From Marinobacter sp. F3R11 (GTDB lineage: Bacteria; Pseudomonadota; Gammaproteobacteria; Pseudomonadales; Oleiphilaceae), in assembly GCF_003318275.1 (NCBI RefSeq), contig NZ_QOCH01000015.1, positions 961,675 to 1,025,674 of the forward strand: DNA of 64,000 nucleotides, written 5' to 3'. The notes below the pieces were generated by a model. It saw nothing but the letters and a program-made list of their open reading frames with translations. It was not told the origin of the DNA and did no database searches. A program made the translations under genes and the position numbers. Below, piece by piece: positions 17,944 to 27,836 of this stretch (position 1 is the stretch's first letter; every line of letters begins with the position of its first letter).

Positions 17944-17982
17944 GCACCCCAAAACCAGCAGGCTACTGGAAAAAACTCGGAG

Positions 17983-18576
17983 TCAGTCCCAAAGAGCCTC
18001 AGCAACCAATCCCCAGCTCTCGTCAAAGTCGACTGAAGGCGCTCGAGTAAAGGATGAGCGGATAAACCGCTGAATCCGACCTTCCATGAACACCAGAACA
18101 AAATCCGCACCCCGTGTAGCACTGGTGCGTGGCCGCAAGCCCTGTCGAATTTCGCCTTCTTTAAGGGTTTGTCGCACCTGAGTTTCAAGACGCTCGAAAA
18201 ACTGGGACGCACGTTTGCGCAGGGCCTCATTTTCACCCACCAGAGCATCACCGGTGAGAACACAGCACAGGCCTGGATTACGCTCGGCAAACACCAGCAG
18301 CAGATGCATCAACTGCTGTAAACGAACACGCACATCATCGTGTTCCTGCAGGATCACCTGACACCGGGAGAACACGGCGTCTTCTGCAAACTCCAGAAGT
18401 GCTTCAAACATTTTCCGCTTGCTGGGGAAATGGCGGTATAACGCCGCTTCGGTGACGCCAACAGACCTTGCAAGCACGGAGGTGGTTATTCTCGCTCCAG
18501 GATCATTTTCCAGGAGTTCAAGAAGCGCATGGAGGATTGCCTCCCGGCGACTGGGTTTCTGATCGGTCATGGCCAT
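17983..18576 (-). CDS. slmA: Nucleoid occlusion factor, TetR family
   Basis: This 197-residue TetR-type DNA-binding protein closely resembles SlmA: ITTSVLARSVGVTEAALYRHFPSKRKMFEALLEFAED in the N-terminal helix-turn-helix, then LLLVFAERNPGLCCVLTGDAL and FERLETQVRQTLK. SlmA binds chromosomal sites outside the terminus region and inhibits FtsZ assembly over the nucleoid. The start at 18576 (MAMTDQK) or 18570 fits the family; a longer upstream open frame runs into thiG and is not credible. It lies 16 bases after the thiG stop, so it is probably co-transcribed with thiS-thiG. Confidence 0.9.
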   Translation of the reverse strand: MAMTDQKPSRREAILHALLELLENDPGARITTSVLARSVGVTEAALYRHFPSKRKMFEALLEFAEDAVFSRCQVILQEHDDVRVRLQQLMHLLLVFAERNPGLCCVLTGDALVGENEALRKRASQFFERLETQVRQTLKEGEIRQGLRPRTSATRGADFVLVFMEGRIQRFIRSSFTRAPSVDFDESWGLVAEALWD

Positions 18577-18592
18577 ACTGCAGCGCTCATAA

Positions 18593-19402
18593 TCAGAAGA
18601 AGGTGCCATCAAGAGGCGAGGATGCACTCGCGTAGAGCTTTTTCGGCATACGCCCGGCAAGGTAGGCCTCACGGCCAGCTTCGATAGCCAGGCGCATGGC
18701 TTTGGCCATCCGGACCGGGTCTTTCGCCTGTGCAATGGCCGTATTCATCAGAACACCATCGCAGCCCAACTCCATAGCGATGGCAGCGTCGGAGGCAGTG
18801 CCAACGCCGGCGTCTACCAGTACTGGAACCTTGGCGTTCTCTACAATCAGACGGATGTTGTAGCGATTCTGGATCCCCAGACCGGAGCCAATGGGTGCAC
18901 CCAGGGGCATGACCGCGATGCAGCCCATTTCTTCAAGGCGCATAGCCAGCAATGGATCGTCTGAGCAGTAAACCATTACCTTGAACCCGTCTTTGATCAG
19001 CTCTTCCGCGGCGGCCAGGGTTTCCGGCATATTCGGATACAGGGTCTTGTGCTCACCCAAGACTTCCAGCTTTACCAGATCACGCCCATCAAGAAGTTCC
19101 CTCGCCAGCTTACAGGTGCGCACAGCATCTTTGGCCGTATAACACCCGGCTGTGTTAGGCAGAATGGTGTAGGTGTCCGGGGAGATAACGTCCAGTAGAT
19201 TGGGCTCATCCGGATTTTGTCCAAGGTTGGTACGGCGAACCGCCACAGTCACAATTTCAGCTCCGCTCGTTTCAATAGCGCGGCCGGTTTCCATCAAATC
19301 GCGGTATTTTCCGGTACCCACCAGCAAGCGCGACTGATAGGTACGTCCGGCGATTACGAGAGGTTTGTCTTCGGGCAACTGGATCTCTGGCGTGTCGGTC
19401 AT
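18593..19402 (-). CDS. thiG: Thiazole synthase
   Basis: The 269-residue TIM-barrel protein forms the thiazole phosphate of thiamine from deoxyxylulose phosphate, dehydroglycine and the ThiS thiocarboxylate. The Schiff-base lysine is K111 in [11 protein letters not shown]. Other signatures are [26 protein letters not shown] and [24 protein letters not shown]. It lies 83 bases after thiS; no other thiamine genes are in the window. No TPP riboswitch is evident ahead of thiS or thiG. Confidence 0.97.
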   Translation of the reverse strand: MTDTPEIQLPEDKPLVIAGRTYQSRLLVGTGKYRDLMETGRAIETSGAEIVTVAVRRTNLGQNPDEPNLLDVISPDTYTILPNTAGCYTAKDAVRTCKLARELLDGRDLVKLEVLGEHKTLYPNMPETLAAAEELIKDGFKVMVYCSDDPLLAMRLEEMGCIAVMPLGAPIGSGLGIQNRYNIRLIVENAKVPVLVDAGVGTASDAAIAMELGCDGVLMNTAIAQAKDPVRMAKAMRLAIEAGREAYLAGRMPKKLYASASSPLDGTFF

Positions 19403-19485
19403 AGTATTTCCGGGTTGGTAAAACCTAGTGATGTATATTTTTGAAGATGGGTATAGTTATCAGGCTTCAGTTAGGCCATGGGGGG

Positions 19486-19686
19486 CTAGCCGCCGCCAAT
19501 CGCGTGCACGATTTCAACCCGGTCACCATGACTCAGTACAAGTTCGGCATGCTGACTGCGGGGCACTATGTCTTCATTTACTTCTACCGCCAGCCGCTTG
19601 CCTGTAAGAGCCATTTTTTCAACCAGGGACGCAACTGTGATGCCTTCCGGGAGACCCATGGCCTCACCATTTACCTGAACCTGCAT
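19486..19686 (-). CDS. thiS: Sulfur carrier protein ThiS
   Basis: The 66-residue ubiquitin-fold protein ends in GG (HAIGGG), the C-terminus that is adenylated and thiocarboxylated to deliver sulfur to thiazole synthase. LPEGITVASLVEKMALTGKRLAVEVNEDIVPR is typical. The start at 19686 (MQVQVNG) is chosen; the longer frame upstream enters the DUF423 gene and lacks homology. It lies 7 bases after the DUF423 stop. Confidence 0.95.
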   Translation of the reverse strand: MQVQVNGEAMGLPEGITVASLVEKMALTGKRLAVEVNEDIVPRSQHAELVLSHGDRVEIVHAIGGG

Positions 19687-19693
19687 ATCCTTC

Positions 19694-20122
19694 TTAACCT
19701 CTGTGTTTATCCGCTTGCCGGCGCATGCCAGCGGTAAGCAACAATGCCCAGCCAATCATAAAACATACGCCTCCCAGAGGCGTAATCGGGCCAATCCAGC
19801 GTATATCGGTCAGCACCAGGGTATACAGACTGCCACTGAATAACAGAATGCCCGCCAGGAAGAATCCGCCAGCCCATCCCAGCAATTGCCGGGAGAGCCC
19901 GAAACCAGACAACAGGGCAACCAGTATGAGTGCAATGGCGTGATACATCTGATAGGTGACAGCTGTCTGAAACACCTCCAGGCTACGCTCGCTCACAAGA
20001 TTACGTAGCCCGTGGGCGCCAAAGGCTCCAGCCATAACCGCGGTAAGAGCAAAAAAAGCGCCCATTACGATAGGCAGGCGCATAAGGCCGAAGCGCTGCG
20101 ATTTTACCGATTCAGCAGTCAC
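19694..20122 (-). CDS. DUF423 family small membrane protein (YgdD-like)
   Basis: The 142-residue protein has four hydrophobic segments and the DUF423 signature: GAFGAHGL (about 32-39), TAVTYQMYHAIALILVALL and, near the C-terminus, ITPLGGVCFMIGWALL. The function is unknown. Its start overlaps the apaH stop by 11 bases, which indicates transcription with the apaH operon. Confidence 0.9.
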   Translation of the reverse strand: MTAESVKSQRFGLMRLPIVMGAFFALTAVMAGAFGAHGLRNLVSERSLEVFQTAVTYQMYHAIALILVALLSGFGLSRQLLGWAGGFFLAGILLFSGSLYTLVLTDIRWIGPITPLGGVCFMIGWALLLTAGMRRQADKHRG

Positions 20123-20912
20123 AGTGGATCTTTTCTCCGCTATCCAGGTTCATCATCGTGAGTGCACCGCCCCAGACACAGCCGGTATCCAGCCCGATAA
20201 AGCGATCGATGCCGGTCTTACCCTCTATTGCGGCCCAATGCCCGAAGATTACGCGCAGATCATCAGGGCGTGAAAATTCAAACCAGGGAGCAAAGCCCTT
20301 GGGAGCACTGCCGGCAGATTCTTTGGCGGTCAGTTCAAGCCGGCCGTCTTTGGCAATAAAGCGCATCCGGGTAAAGTAGTTGGTGATCACCCGCCACCGA
20401 TCCATACCACCGAGCTTTTCATCCCAGCGTTCAGGCTTGTTGCCATACATATGCGCAAAGTATTCCTGAGCATGCTTGCCACGAATAACGTCTTCCACTT
20501 CCCGTGCTCTGGCTAGCGCTTGCTCTACACTCCAGATATGAGGCACCCCGGCATGGGCCATCATCAGGTTTCGCTCGGCGTCGTGAACACACAGATTTTG
20601 CTGGCGCAGCCAGTTCACCAGTTTATCGCGATCCGGGGCGGTCAGTATTTCTGCGAGCGTATCCTTACGTTTCAGCGCGTGGCCGCCAAGAGCCACAGCC
20701 AACAGATGCAGATCGTGATTACCCAGAACCACTACAGCAGCATTCCCAAGGCTTTCAATGTAGCGAAGGGTCTCCAGAGAGGATGGTCCCCGGTTAATCA
20801 GATCGCCCGCCACCCATAACCGGTCCCGGGAAGGAGAAAAGTCCACTTTGCCCAGAACATCCTTCAAGCGATCGTAACAGCCCTGAATATCTCCTATTGC
20901 AAAATCAGTCAT
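20112..20912 (-). CDS. apaH: Bis(5'-nucleosyl)-tetraphosphatase, symmetrical
   Basis: The 266-residue metallophosphatase hydrolyses Ap4A to two ADP and can also decap Np4-capped RNA. The calcineurin-type motifs are GDIQGCYD (7-14), VAGDLINRGPSS and VLGNHDLHLLAV. The start at 20912 (MTDFAIGD) overlaps rsmA by 8 bases; a longer frame lies inside rsmA. In E. coli and Pseudomonas apaG usually sits between rsmA and apaH, but here the two overlap and apaG is absent. Confidence 0.96.
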   Translation of the reverse strand: MTDFAIGDIQGCYDRLKDVLGKVDFSPSRDRLWVAGDLINRGPSSLETLRYIESLGNAAVVVLGNHDLHLLAVALGGHALKRKDTLAEILTAPDRDKLVNWLRQQNLCVHDAERNLMMAHAGVPHIWSVEQALARAREVEDVIRGKHAQEYFAHMYGNKPERWDEKLGGMDRWRVITNYFTRMRFIAKDGRLELTAKESAGSAPKGFAPWFEFSRPDDLRVIFGHWAAIEGKTGIDRFIGLDTGCVWGGALTMMNLDSGEKIHCDC

Positions 20913-21708
20913 GACTACCTTCGCCAACCAGAGAATCCGCAATACTCACATAATCCGCCAGGCTGAGGTTCTCAGGTCTCAGGCCGTCGTTGATCCCCAA
21001 TGCCTGCAACTGCTCAACAGTCACCATACTTCCCAGCGCCTTGCGCAGGGTTTTGCGGCGAGCGTTAAATGCAGTTCTTACTACCGCCTGCAGAGTGCCA
21101 AGATCCTTTGCCGGATATGGAAGTTCAGTATGAGGCACCAGTCGCACAATAGCTGATTCCACTTTCGGAGCCGGCCGGAACGCATCCGGGCCTACTTCAA
21201 ACAAGGGCTGAACCTTGCAAAAGTACTGGGTCATTATCCCCAGACGGCCATAGTTGTTGTCGCCGGGAACCGCTGCCATACGCTGCACCACTTCTTTCTG
21301 CAGCATAAAATGCATGTCCTGAACGACACCTGTTTGTGATAACAGATGAAAAATCAACGGTGTGGAAATGTTATAGGGCAAATTACCAATGATGCGAAGT
21401 GGTTTCCCGTCTGTGAGTTGGCTGAAATCAAACTTCAGAGCATCGGCTTCATGAATACGGAATTCAGGGTAGTTAAAAAACTTGGTGCGTAAAACAGGTA
21501 TCAGGTCGCGATCCAGCTCCACCACCTGAAGCTTTGGATTAACGGCCAGGATCTCCTCCGTGATGGCGCCAAGCCCGGGGCCGATTTCAACAATGGCATC
21601 GTCCGGTTTCGGGTGAATGGAGCGGACAATGCGCTCAATGACGCCCGGATCGTGAAGGAAGTTCTGACCAAACCTTTTCCTGGCCTGATGGCCGGCTTTT
21701 TTACTCAC
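20905..21708 (-). CDS. rsmA: 16S rRNA dimethyladenosine transferase (A1518/A1519)
   Basis: The 267-residue SAM-dependent enzyme, also called KsgA, dimethylates two adjacent adenosines in helix 45 of 16S rRNA during 30S assembly. It contains RKRFGQNFLHDPGV near the N-terminus, the SAM motif IVEIGPGLGAIT, and the catalytic NLPYNIST (about 112-119). It overlaps pdxA by 4 bases upstream and apaH by 8 bases downstream, so it belongs to the lptD-surA-pdxA-rsmA-apaH operon. Confidence 0.97.
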   Translation of the reverse strand: MSKKAGHQARKRFGQNFLHDPGVIERIVRSIHPKPDDAIVEIGPGLGAITEEILAVNPKLQVVELDRDLIPVLRTKFFNYPEFRIHEADALKFDFSQLTDGKPLRIIGNLPYNISTPLIFHLLSQTGVVQDMHFMLQKEVVQRMAAVPGDNNYGRLGIMTQYFCKVQPLFEVGPDAFRPAPKVESAIVRLVPHTELPYPAKDLGTLQAVVRTAFNARRKTLRKALGSMVTVEQLQALGINDGLRPENLSLADYVSIADSLVGEGSHD

Positions 21709-22748
21709 TCAGAGTTCTCTTTTTTGGAGGCTTTGCAATTATCAGGGGCTTTCTGACCAGCAGATTTAAGGGAACCCGCCATCCGTTCGCCCACTCGAAT
21801 AGCGGTGTGCAGACTACCTGCGTCTGCCTTGCCGGTGCCAGCGAGATCCAGAGCCGTACCGTGATCCACCGAAGTGCGTACAATCGGCAAACCCAGGGTG
21901 ATATTTACGGCACGACCAAAACCCTGAAACTTGAGAACCGGCAACCCCTGATCGTGGTACATGGCCAGGGCGGCATCGGCATCGTTCAGCCAGTGCGGGG
22001 TAAACAAGGTATCTGCAGGCAAGGGCCCGATCAACTGAATACCATCAGCGCGAAGTTTATCAAGCGTCGGTTCAATTACCTCAATTTCTTCCCGGCCAAG
22101 ATGACCGCCTTCCCCTGCGTGGGGGTTGAGACCTGCCACAAGAATTCTTGGCTGACCAATCCCGAAAAAAGTTTTCAGATCAGCATTCAGGATTCTGACA
22201 ACCTGAGTAAGCCTTTCCGGCGTAATCGCTGCGGGCACATCTTTGAGGGGTAAGTGAGTTGTTACCAGCGCAACCCTCAATTCCTCGGTAGCAAGCATCA
22301 TGACGACCCGTTCCACACCACAGAGTTCCTGAAGAAACTCCGTGTGGCCGCTGAACTCGATACCGGCATCGTTGATAACGCCTTTATGAACCGGCGCCGT
22401 GACCATGCCATGGAAATCACCCTCCAGGCAGCCTCTGGCTGCAACGGTCAGGGTTTCCAGCACATAGCGGCTGTTAGCTGCATCCAGTTTGCCTGCCTGA
22501 ACAGAGGCACAGCCCTCAACATGAAATACCGAAAGTTCGCCCTCATTCCTGCTCGGCGCCATACCCGGCATCCAGGAATGCAGCCTGATATCGAGACCCA
22601 ACAGCCTGGCGCGCGCCTCCAGCAAATCCCGGCTGGCGATCACCACCACACCGATATCGCGCTTTCCGGCAGCATACTGCAGGCACAGCTCGGGGCCTAT
22701 GCCTGCGGGCTCACCGGCAGTCAGAGCGAGAACAATCCCATCACTCAT
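21705..22748 (-). CDS. pdxA: 4-hydroxythreonine-4-phosphate dehydrogenase
   Basis: The 347-residue enzyme acts in the deoxyxylulose-dependent vitamin B6 pathway, oxidising 4-phosphohydroxy-threonine with NAD. The metal-binding histidines are visible in SGHTEFL, LNPHAGEGG and MYHDQGLPVLK. ALTAGEPAGIGPELCL is the N-terminal signature. It overlaps surA and rsmA by 4 bases on each side, which indicates translational coupling. The C-terminal 25 residues are lysine-rich and look like a poorly conserved extension. Confidence 0.97.
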   Translation of the reverse strand: MSDGIVLALTAGEPAGIGPELCLQYAAGKRDIGVVVIASRDLLEARARLLGLDIRLHSWMPGMAPSRNEGELSVFHVEGCASVQAGKLDAANSRYVLETLTVAARGCLEGDFHGMVTAPVHKGVINDAGIEFSGHTEFLQELCGVERVVMMLATEELRVALVTTHLPLKDVPAAITPERLTQVVRILNADLKTFFGIGQPRILVAGLNPHAGEGGHLGREEIEVIEPTLDKLRADGIQLIGPLPADTLFTPHWLNDADAALAMYHDQGLPVLKFQGFGRAVNITLGLPIVRTSVDHGTALDLAGTGKADAGSLHTAIRVGERMAGSLKSAGQKAPDNCKASKKENSE

Positions 22749-24070
22749 TGTTCGGCGGATTCCTGTGCATACTCACCTTTGAACTCGACAAAAGCTTCAT
22801 CCCGGATTTCCCGGAGCCAGTTCTGCAATTCAGTCTCGAACTTGCGCCGGTATATTGCCTGGCGGGCCTCTGCTTCTTTTACGTCGCTACTGATATCTTT
22901 CTGGCGGCGTTCCTCAACCTGAAGAATGTGCCACCCAAACTGGGAGCGGAACGGCCCTTTGAACTCACCTACATCTGCCTCCTGCATGGCCTGCTCAAAC
23001 TCCGGCACCATCTGGCCCGGGCTTACCCAGCCAAGATTACCGCCATCAGAGCCGGATACCGGATCATCCGAATACTCCCGCGCCAGTGCGGCAAAATCAG
23101 CACCCGTCTCAAGCTGTTCGAACAGCTCACGGATACGGGCCTCAGCCTCTGCGTCGGTTACCGCTTCCGAAGGCCTGATCAGAATATGGCGTACACGGTT
23201 CTGCTGAATGACCTGCTTCTGGGCTCCCCCGCGCTTGTCCATCACCATCACCATATGGAAACCACTGTTGTTCTCCAGAACCTCCGAAGGCTGACCAACT
23301 TCAAGTTCCGGCACAACCGGCGCAACCAGCGAAGGTAGCTGGCGTTCGCTGCGCCACCCCATATCGCCGCCCTCAAGAGCGTTGCTTGCATCGGATTCAG
23401 CAACCGCCACTTCACGGAAATCGCGGCCATTCAGAATAGCTTCGCGGAGTTTTTCTGCTTTTTCGCGGGTGGCGTCTACAGATGCATCATCGGCCGGGTT
23501 ATCCAGTTCAAGGAAAATATAGGCAAGCCGGTATTCCGCATCACTGCCACCGCCTGACTCGAGCGCCGACAGATAGTTCTCGACCTCACGCTCCGTAACA
23601 CGTACCCGGTTACCCACCTGCCGCTGCTGTACGCGACCGGTGATCATTTCCTGACGTATCTGTTCCCGGGCCTGACGATAGCTCACTCCTTCAACGGCAA
23701 GCTGATCCTCAAACTCAGACAGGCTGAGACCGTTACGTTCTGCGATGTTCACCAGAGTTTCGTTCAGCTCATTATCACTGATCCGCATGCCCATTTTATC
23801 CGCCATCTGCAACTGGACGGATTCGGTGATCAGTTGCTCCAGGACACGCTCTTCAAGAAGACGACGTGGCGGCAGGCCGGTACCCTGAGCATTAAGCCTG
23901 CCGATAATAGTGTTAACCCTCGCGTCCAGCTCGGTCTGGAGGATTACATCATCATCAACAATGGCAACCACCTGATCGAGAAGCTTTCGCTCGGCCAGCG
24001 CCGAAAAAGAAAGCGCCACTGCTGACAGCATCAGCAGTATTTGAAAACCTTGGCGAATCGTCGCCTTCAT
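22745..24070 (-). CDS. surA: Periplasmic chaperone and peptidyl-prolyl isomerase SurA
   Basis: The 441-residue protein has a signal peptide cleaved after SALA (26). An N-terminal chaperone region is followed by two parvulin domains (about 175-280, 285-385; VRHILIRPSEAVTDAEAEARI and GGNLGWVSPGQMVPEFE). It escorts outer-membrane beta-barrels, including LptD, to the BAM complex. The ATG at 24070 is chosen over a GTG two codons upstream because AGAGGTG lies just ahead of it. It lies 60 bases after lptD in the same operon. Confidence 0.96.
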   Translation of the reverse strand: MKATIRQGFQILLMLSAVALSFSALAERKLLDQVVAIVDDDVILQTELDARVNTIIGRLNAQGTGLPPRRLLEERVLEQLITESVQLQMADKMGMRISDNELNETLVNIAERNGLSLSEFEDQLAVEGVSYRQAREQIRQEMITGRVQQRQVGNRVRVTEREVENYLSALESGGGSDAEYRLAYIFLELDNPADDASVDATREKAEKLREAILNGRDFREVAVAESDASNALEGGDMGWRSERQLPSLVAPVVPELEVGQPSEVLENNSGFHMVMVMDKRGGAQKQVIQQNRVRHILIRPSEAVTDAEAEARIRELFEQLETGADFAALAREYSDDPVSGSDGGNLGWVSPGQMVPEFEQAMQEADVGEFKGPFRSQFGWHILQVEERRQKDISSDVKEAEARQAIYRRKFETELQNWLREIRDEAFVEFKGEYAQESAEQ

Positions 24071-24130
24071 AATCACCTCTTAATGAAAATAGTAACCTGT
24101 CGTCAGGGTACCTGAATGGCACAGGTGCCG

Positions 24131-26509
24131 TCAGGGGGTTCCGAAACGACGCTGTTCGCGCTCATCAAAGCCGTAAATGGCCTCGGAGATCGAGGCGGAA
24201 GAGCCGCCACTGCCACCAAGACCTTTGAGCTGAATCTGGAACAACAACCGGCTGTCCAGCTCCTCATCACTGGTCAGATAGTTCTGATGAACCACCTGAA
24301 CGCTCCAGCAGCAGTTGTTGTACTCAATTCCGGCAAGAGAGCCGACCGTGCGATCCAGATCCGAATCATATACCCAGCGGCCGATCAGACTAACACGGTC
24401 TGTAGCCGGAATAACCGCCGCAATATCCGACTGTTCCAGCTCGTCCCTGCTATAAGTATGACCAACACTCGCCAGATACCGGTAATCCTTCGAGTGGAAA
24501 ATCAACTGACTCCGACCCTCTTCGGTATCCCCGGTGTCGGGATCCCAGAGTCCGGAAGACCGGATTTGCAGATTGTCCAGAGGGTTCAGCACCACTTCGC
24601 CGGCGAGCGCTGAACGGCTGCCGGTACCACCACCATCGCCAAAAAGAGTTACCTCGCGATCGTCGAAATACTGAACCTGGCCAACACTGAAGCGGGCTCG
24701 TTCCGCGCCAGTAACCAGATCATTGAACCGGCTTGTCAGTGCCACGGTCAGCTGGTTTGCATCACCCACCCGGTCACCACCGACAAACCGGTCCGGCTGG
24801 AACAGCTGCTCAAAATAGAACGACTGCAGAGCTGTATCAAACGCTGGTATGTAGTCCTGATCCGCCTCTGCATCAGCCCAGGCGTAATAAAGCCGGGGTT
24901 CGAACGTTTGATTGTAAGGCACATCAAACAGGCTCGACTGGCGGTCAAAATACAAACCATTATCCCACTCGAATACCGGAGCAGTGCGATCAAACCCGCT
25001 GTCTCCGGCGGTGTAATCGTCCAATTCATAACGCGTGTAATCCAGACTGACCGACGGACGACTGAAGCCCCAGAGCGCATTCATGGGCAGTGCCAGCTCA
25101 GGGCGGGCACGGAAACGCTGGCCATTGGCCTTGTCGAGCCCGGTCAGTGAGTCGTTATCACGATAGAACCAGGAATATTCGCTTTCCAGACCGGCCTCCA
25201 GCCAGCCCGCTTTGGTTGATCCGGTATAAACCACCTCTGGTAACTGGGCGTAGGGCCGGTCTTCCTGATCGATATCATCACTGATGGTCTGATAGTCATT
25301 GATATATATATCCAGGGCCTGGTTAGTCCCTTGATAAGTCACACCACCTTTACGCTGCAAATGCGTTGCCTGACTGATTTCCAGACTCCGGTTCAGATCG
25401 CTGAGGTAGTCGTTATCACTGACAACCGAAAAATCACCATAGCCATTCCAGCCACCGCCAAAATCAGCGCGGGTAGACGCATCCAGGGCCCAGCGCTGGC
25501 CAGACTCACCCGGATTATCATCTGCGTAGGCGGAGTCATTGTCTATATAACCCAGTTGCAGGGTCGACTGCCCCAGACTGCTCAGATAACGTCCTTCAAC
25601 TTCGTTAAAAAGGCCGCGACCATGAATGTATTGAGGCGTAATGGTGGCATCGTAGTGTGGAGCCAGATTCAGATAATAGGGAACGGCAAGAAATGCTCCA
25701 CTACCCGCACTGGAAGACCCGAACTGCGGATAAAGAAAGCCACTTTTACGACGGTCATCAATGGGAAAACTGGCATAAGGCCAGTAAAACACCGGAACAT
25801 CCAGAACTTCCAGACGAACATGCTTCGCTGTTCCGAAGCCTTCCGCCTGATCCAGTTCGATATCAGAAGCCACAATAGCCCAGTCGTTCTGGTAGGGACC
25901 ACACGTGGTTAGCATGCCGTCACGAATTTCTACCCGGGAATTATCCACCCGTGAAAGGCTGGCAGCACGGCCTCGCATTTCCGGCCCATGCAGCAGGAAG
26001 GTTGCGGTATTGATATCGAGCCGTCCTGAGTCGACGCTGTATTCTGCGCGATCACCGGTTAACAGAAAGCCTTCGCCCCGGCTGACCAGAGGGCCCTGAA
26101 TCGATACCTCGCCCGTGCGTTGGCTATAGCGTGCCTCTGAGCCAGTCACCTGAAAACTGCCCTGGTTCAACCGGACATCACCCTCAAGGTAAAGCTCCTG
26201 GTCGATTTCATAACGGGCATCCAGACCGCTTGCCCGCAACGGCGCCGCGTCCCCGGACTCTTCTGCAAACACTCCCGGACCATCTCCTCCGGCGCCTGAC
26301 GGCAGGTATCCCCCACTACAAAACACAGGCAGCGAATTCCTGACGGAATCGGGGAGCTGGTTTTTCGGGCGCCAGTCGAGCTCGGCGGCCGATGGTGCAT
26401 CTTCGCCAGCCGCCAGGCCGGTACCCGCCATCAGGGAAAATCCGGCAAGCAGGCACACAAACCGGCGCTGCAGCGTGCCTTTCTGCGCTTGCAGATGGCT
26501 GTCGGACAT
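24131..26509 (-). CDS. lptD: LPS-assembly outer-membrane protein LptD
   Basis: The 792-residue protein inserts lipopolysaccharide into the outer leaflet together with LptE. It has a signal region (about 15-34), an OstA/LptA-like jellyroll (about 95-215; EIDQELYLEGDVRLNQGSF) and a C-terminal beta-barrel. Four cysteines are visible, C64, C203 and the adjacent pair C733-C734, matching the E. coli arrangement whose non-consecutive disulfides are needed for activity. The start at 26509 (MSDSHLQ) is chosen because a signal peptide follows, but its ribosome site is weak. It is divergent from amgK. From memory, the order lptD-surA-pdxA-rsmA is conserved widely. Confidence 0.95.
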   Translation of the reverse strand: MSDSHLQAQKGTLQRRFVCLLAGFSLMAGTGLAAGEDAPSAAELDWRPKNQLPDSVRNSLPVFCSGGYLPSGAGGDGPGVFAEESGDAAPLRASGLDARYEIDQELYLEGDVRLNQGSFQVTGSEARYSQRTGEVSIQGPLVSRGEGFLLTGDRAEYSVDSGRLDINTATFLLHGPEMRGRAASLSRVDNSRVEIRDGMLTTCGPYQNDWAIVASDIELDQAEGFGTAKHVRLEVLDVPVFYWPYASFPIDDRRKSGFLYPQFGSSSAGSGAFLAVPYYLNLAPHYDATITPQYIHGRGLFNEVEGRYLSSLGQSTLQLGYIDNDSAYADDNPGESGQRWALDASTRADFGGGWNGYGDFSVVSDNDYLSDLNRSLEISQATHLQRKGGVTYQGTNQALDIYINDYQTISDDIDQEDRPYAQLPEVVYTGSTKAGWLEAGLESEYSWFYRDNDSLTGLDKANGQRFRARPELALPMNALWGFSRPSVSLDYTRYELDDYTAGDSGFDRTAPVFEWDNGLYFDRQSSLFDVPYNQTFEPRLYYAWADAEADQDYIPAFDTALQSFYFEQLFQPDRFVGGDRVGDANQLTVALTSRFNDLVTGAERARFSVGQVQYFDDREVTLFGDGGGTGSRSALAGEVVLNPLDNLQIRSSGLWDPDTGDTEEGRSQLIFHSKDYRYLASVGHTYSRDELEQSDIAAVIPATDRVSLIGRWVYDSDLDRTVGSLAGIEYNNCCWSVQVVHQNYLTSDEELDSRLLFQIQLKGLGGSGGSSASISEAIYGFDEREQRRFGTP

Positions 26510-26774
26510 TGGCACGATAGCAAGGTTCCTGTTCGGGGTGCATGGAAGAGTGTGGCCAGGGCAACGAAGCATGAAGACCCTGATGTCAGCGGCCTAGTTT
26601 ACACGTGCCCCAAAGGCTTGTTAACGGAAACGGCCCCGGATATACGAAACTCCGCTGCAAAACCGTTTTAGCCTCTTTATACTCCTTGCTGAAGAGCCTA
26701 TATAAAGAGCCCCTGATATTAATTCAAATCAAGGCTCACAAACGCTTACTATTAATACACTCTTTAGCTTCAGG

Positions 26775-27836
26775 ATGATCGACCAAGTTATGGATAACCG
26801 CCTGCAAATGCTGACAGCCTGGATCAGACAGCTTCCCGGCTTTGAAAGCACCGACGTCCAACCGGTTTCCGGCGACGCCAGTTTCCGGCGCTACTTTCGA
26901 GTCTGCAAAACAGGCGCTAATGGCAATGTTGTAACCTTCATCGCCATGGACTCGCCTCCGGATCAGGAGGACTGCAGGCCTTTTGTCAGCATAGGCCGCC
27001 ACTGGCACCAGGCAGGGATTTCTGTTCCGCAGATTTACGAGGTCGACCCTGTACGCGGCTTTCTGTTGCTGGAAGATTTCGGGGATCAGCTGATGCTCGG
27101 GCAACTAACCCCTCATACTGCAGATACGCTGTACCGGAGAGCACTGGACGAACTGCTTCTTATCCAGCAGTTGCCAGCGATGCCTGACTACCCGTTGCCA
27201 GCCTATGACGCAGCCTTGCTGAACCGTGAAATGGCCCTGTTCCGGGACTGGCTGCTCGAAGGCTACCTGGGACTGGAATTGAACAACATCGAAAAATCCA
27301 TGCTCGATACCACGTTCGCTCTGCTCCGGGAGAGCGCTCTGGCCCAGCCAGAAGTGACCGTGCACCGGGATTATCACTCTCGGAATCTGCTGGTACGGGA
27401 GCATAGCAGCCGGCCCGGCGTGATTGACTTTCAGGACGCAGTAATCGGACCAATTACCTACGATGCTGTTTCCTTGCTCAAGGATTGCTACATTCAATGG
27501 CCAGAAGAGCAGATATGCAAATGGCTGGAGAGCTTCCGCGAAAAAACCCTGGCAGCAGGCCTGCACCGCGCCGATAGCGATACGTTCCGCCAATGGTTTG
27601 AGTTGATGGGGATGCAACGTCACCTCAAGGCTGCAGGAATTTTTGCGAGGCTGGCCATGCGCGACGGAAAACCAGGCTATCTGGAAGACATTCCGCGTAC
27701 ACTGGGCTATCTCCTTAACGCCAGCAAACAGCAGCCTGTACTACGACACTTTCATGCCTGGCTAACCGACACAGTCGTTCCCAGAATGGAAGAGCTGATA
27801 GGCCCTCTTCCGGATCAGGAGCAACTGACAGAGTGA
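26775..27836 (+). CDS. amgK: N-acetylmuramate/N-acetylglucosamine kinase
   Basis: The 353-residue protein has the aminoglycoside phosphotransferase-like kinase fold: VSGDASFRRYFRV (about 35-47), HRDYHSRNLL (197-206, catalytic loop) and GVIDFQDAVIGP (metal-binding Asp). Its place directly before murU, next to lptD on the other strand, matches AmgK of Pseudomonas, which phosphorylates cell-wall sugars at the anomeric carbon in a recycling route that bypasses de novo UDP-MurNAc synthesis and lowers fosfomycin sensitivity. The ATG at 26790 (MDNRLQML) is an alternative start. The 265 bases shared with lptD hold both promoters. Confidence 0.88.
   Translation: MIDQVMDNRLQMLTAWIRQLPGFESTDVQPVSGDASFRRYFRVCKTGANGNVVTFIAMDSPPDQEDCRPFVSIGRHWHQAGISVPQIYEVDPVRGFLLLEDFGDQLMLGQLTPHTADTLYRRALDELLLIQQLPAMPDYPLPAYDAALLNREMALFRDWLLEGYLGLELNNIEKSMLDTTFALLRESALAQPEVTVHRDYHSRNLLVREHSSRPGVIDFQDAVIGPITYDAVSLLKDCYIQWPEEQICKWLESFREKTLAAGLHRADSDTFRQWFELMGMQRHLKAAGIFARLAMRDGKPGYLEDIPRTLGYLLNASKQQPVLRHFHAWLTDTVVPRMEELIGPLPDQEQLTE

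Noticed and set aside
17570..17982. Insertion sequence or MITE flanked by terminal inverted repeats
   Set aside because: The paired arms differ between copies while the cores agree, the reverse of what transposon termini show. No target duplication was seen.
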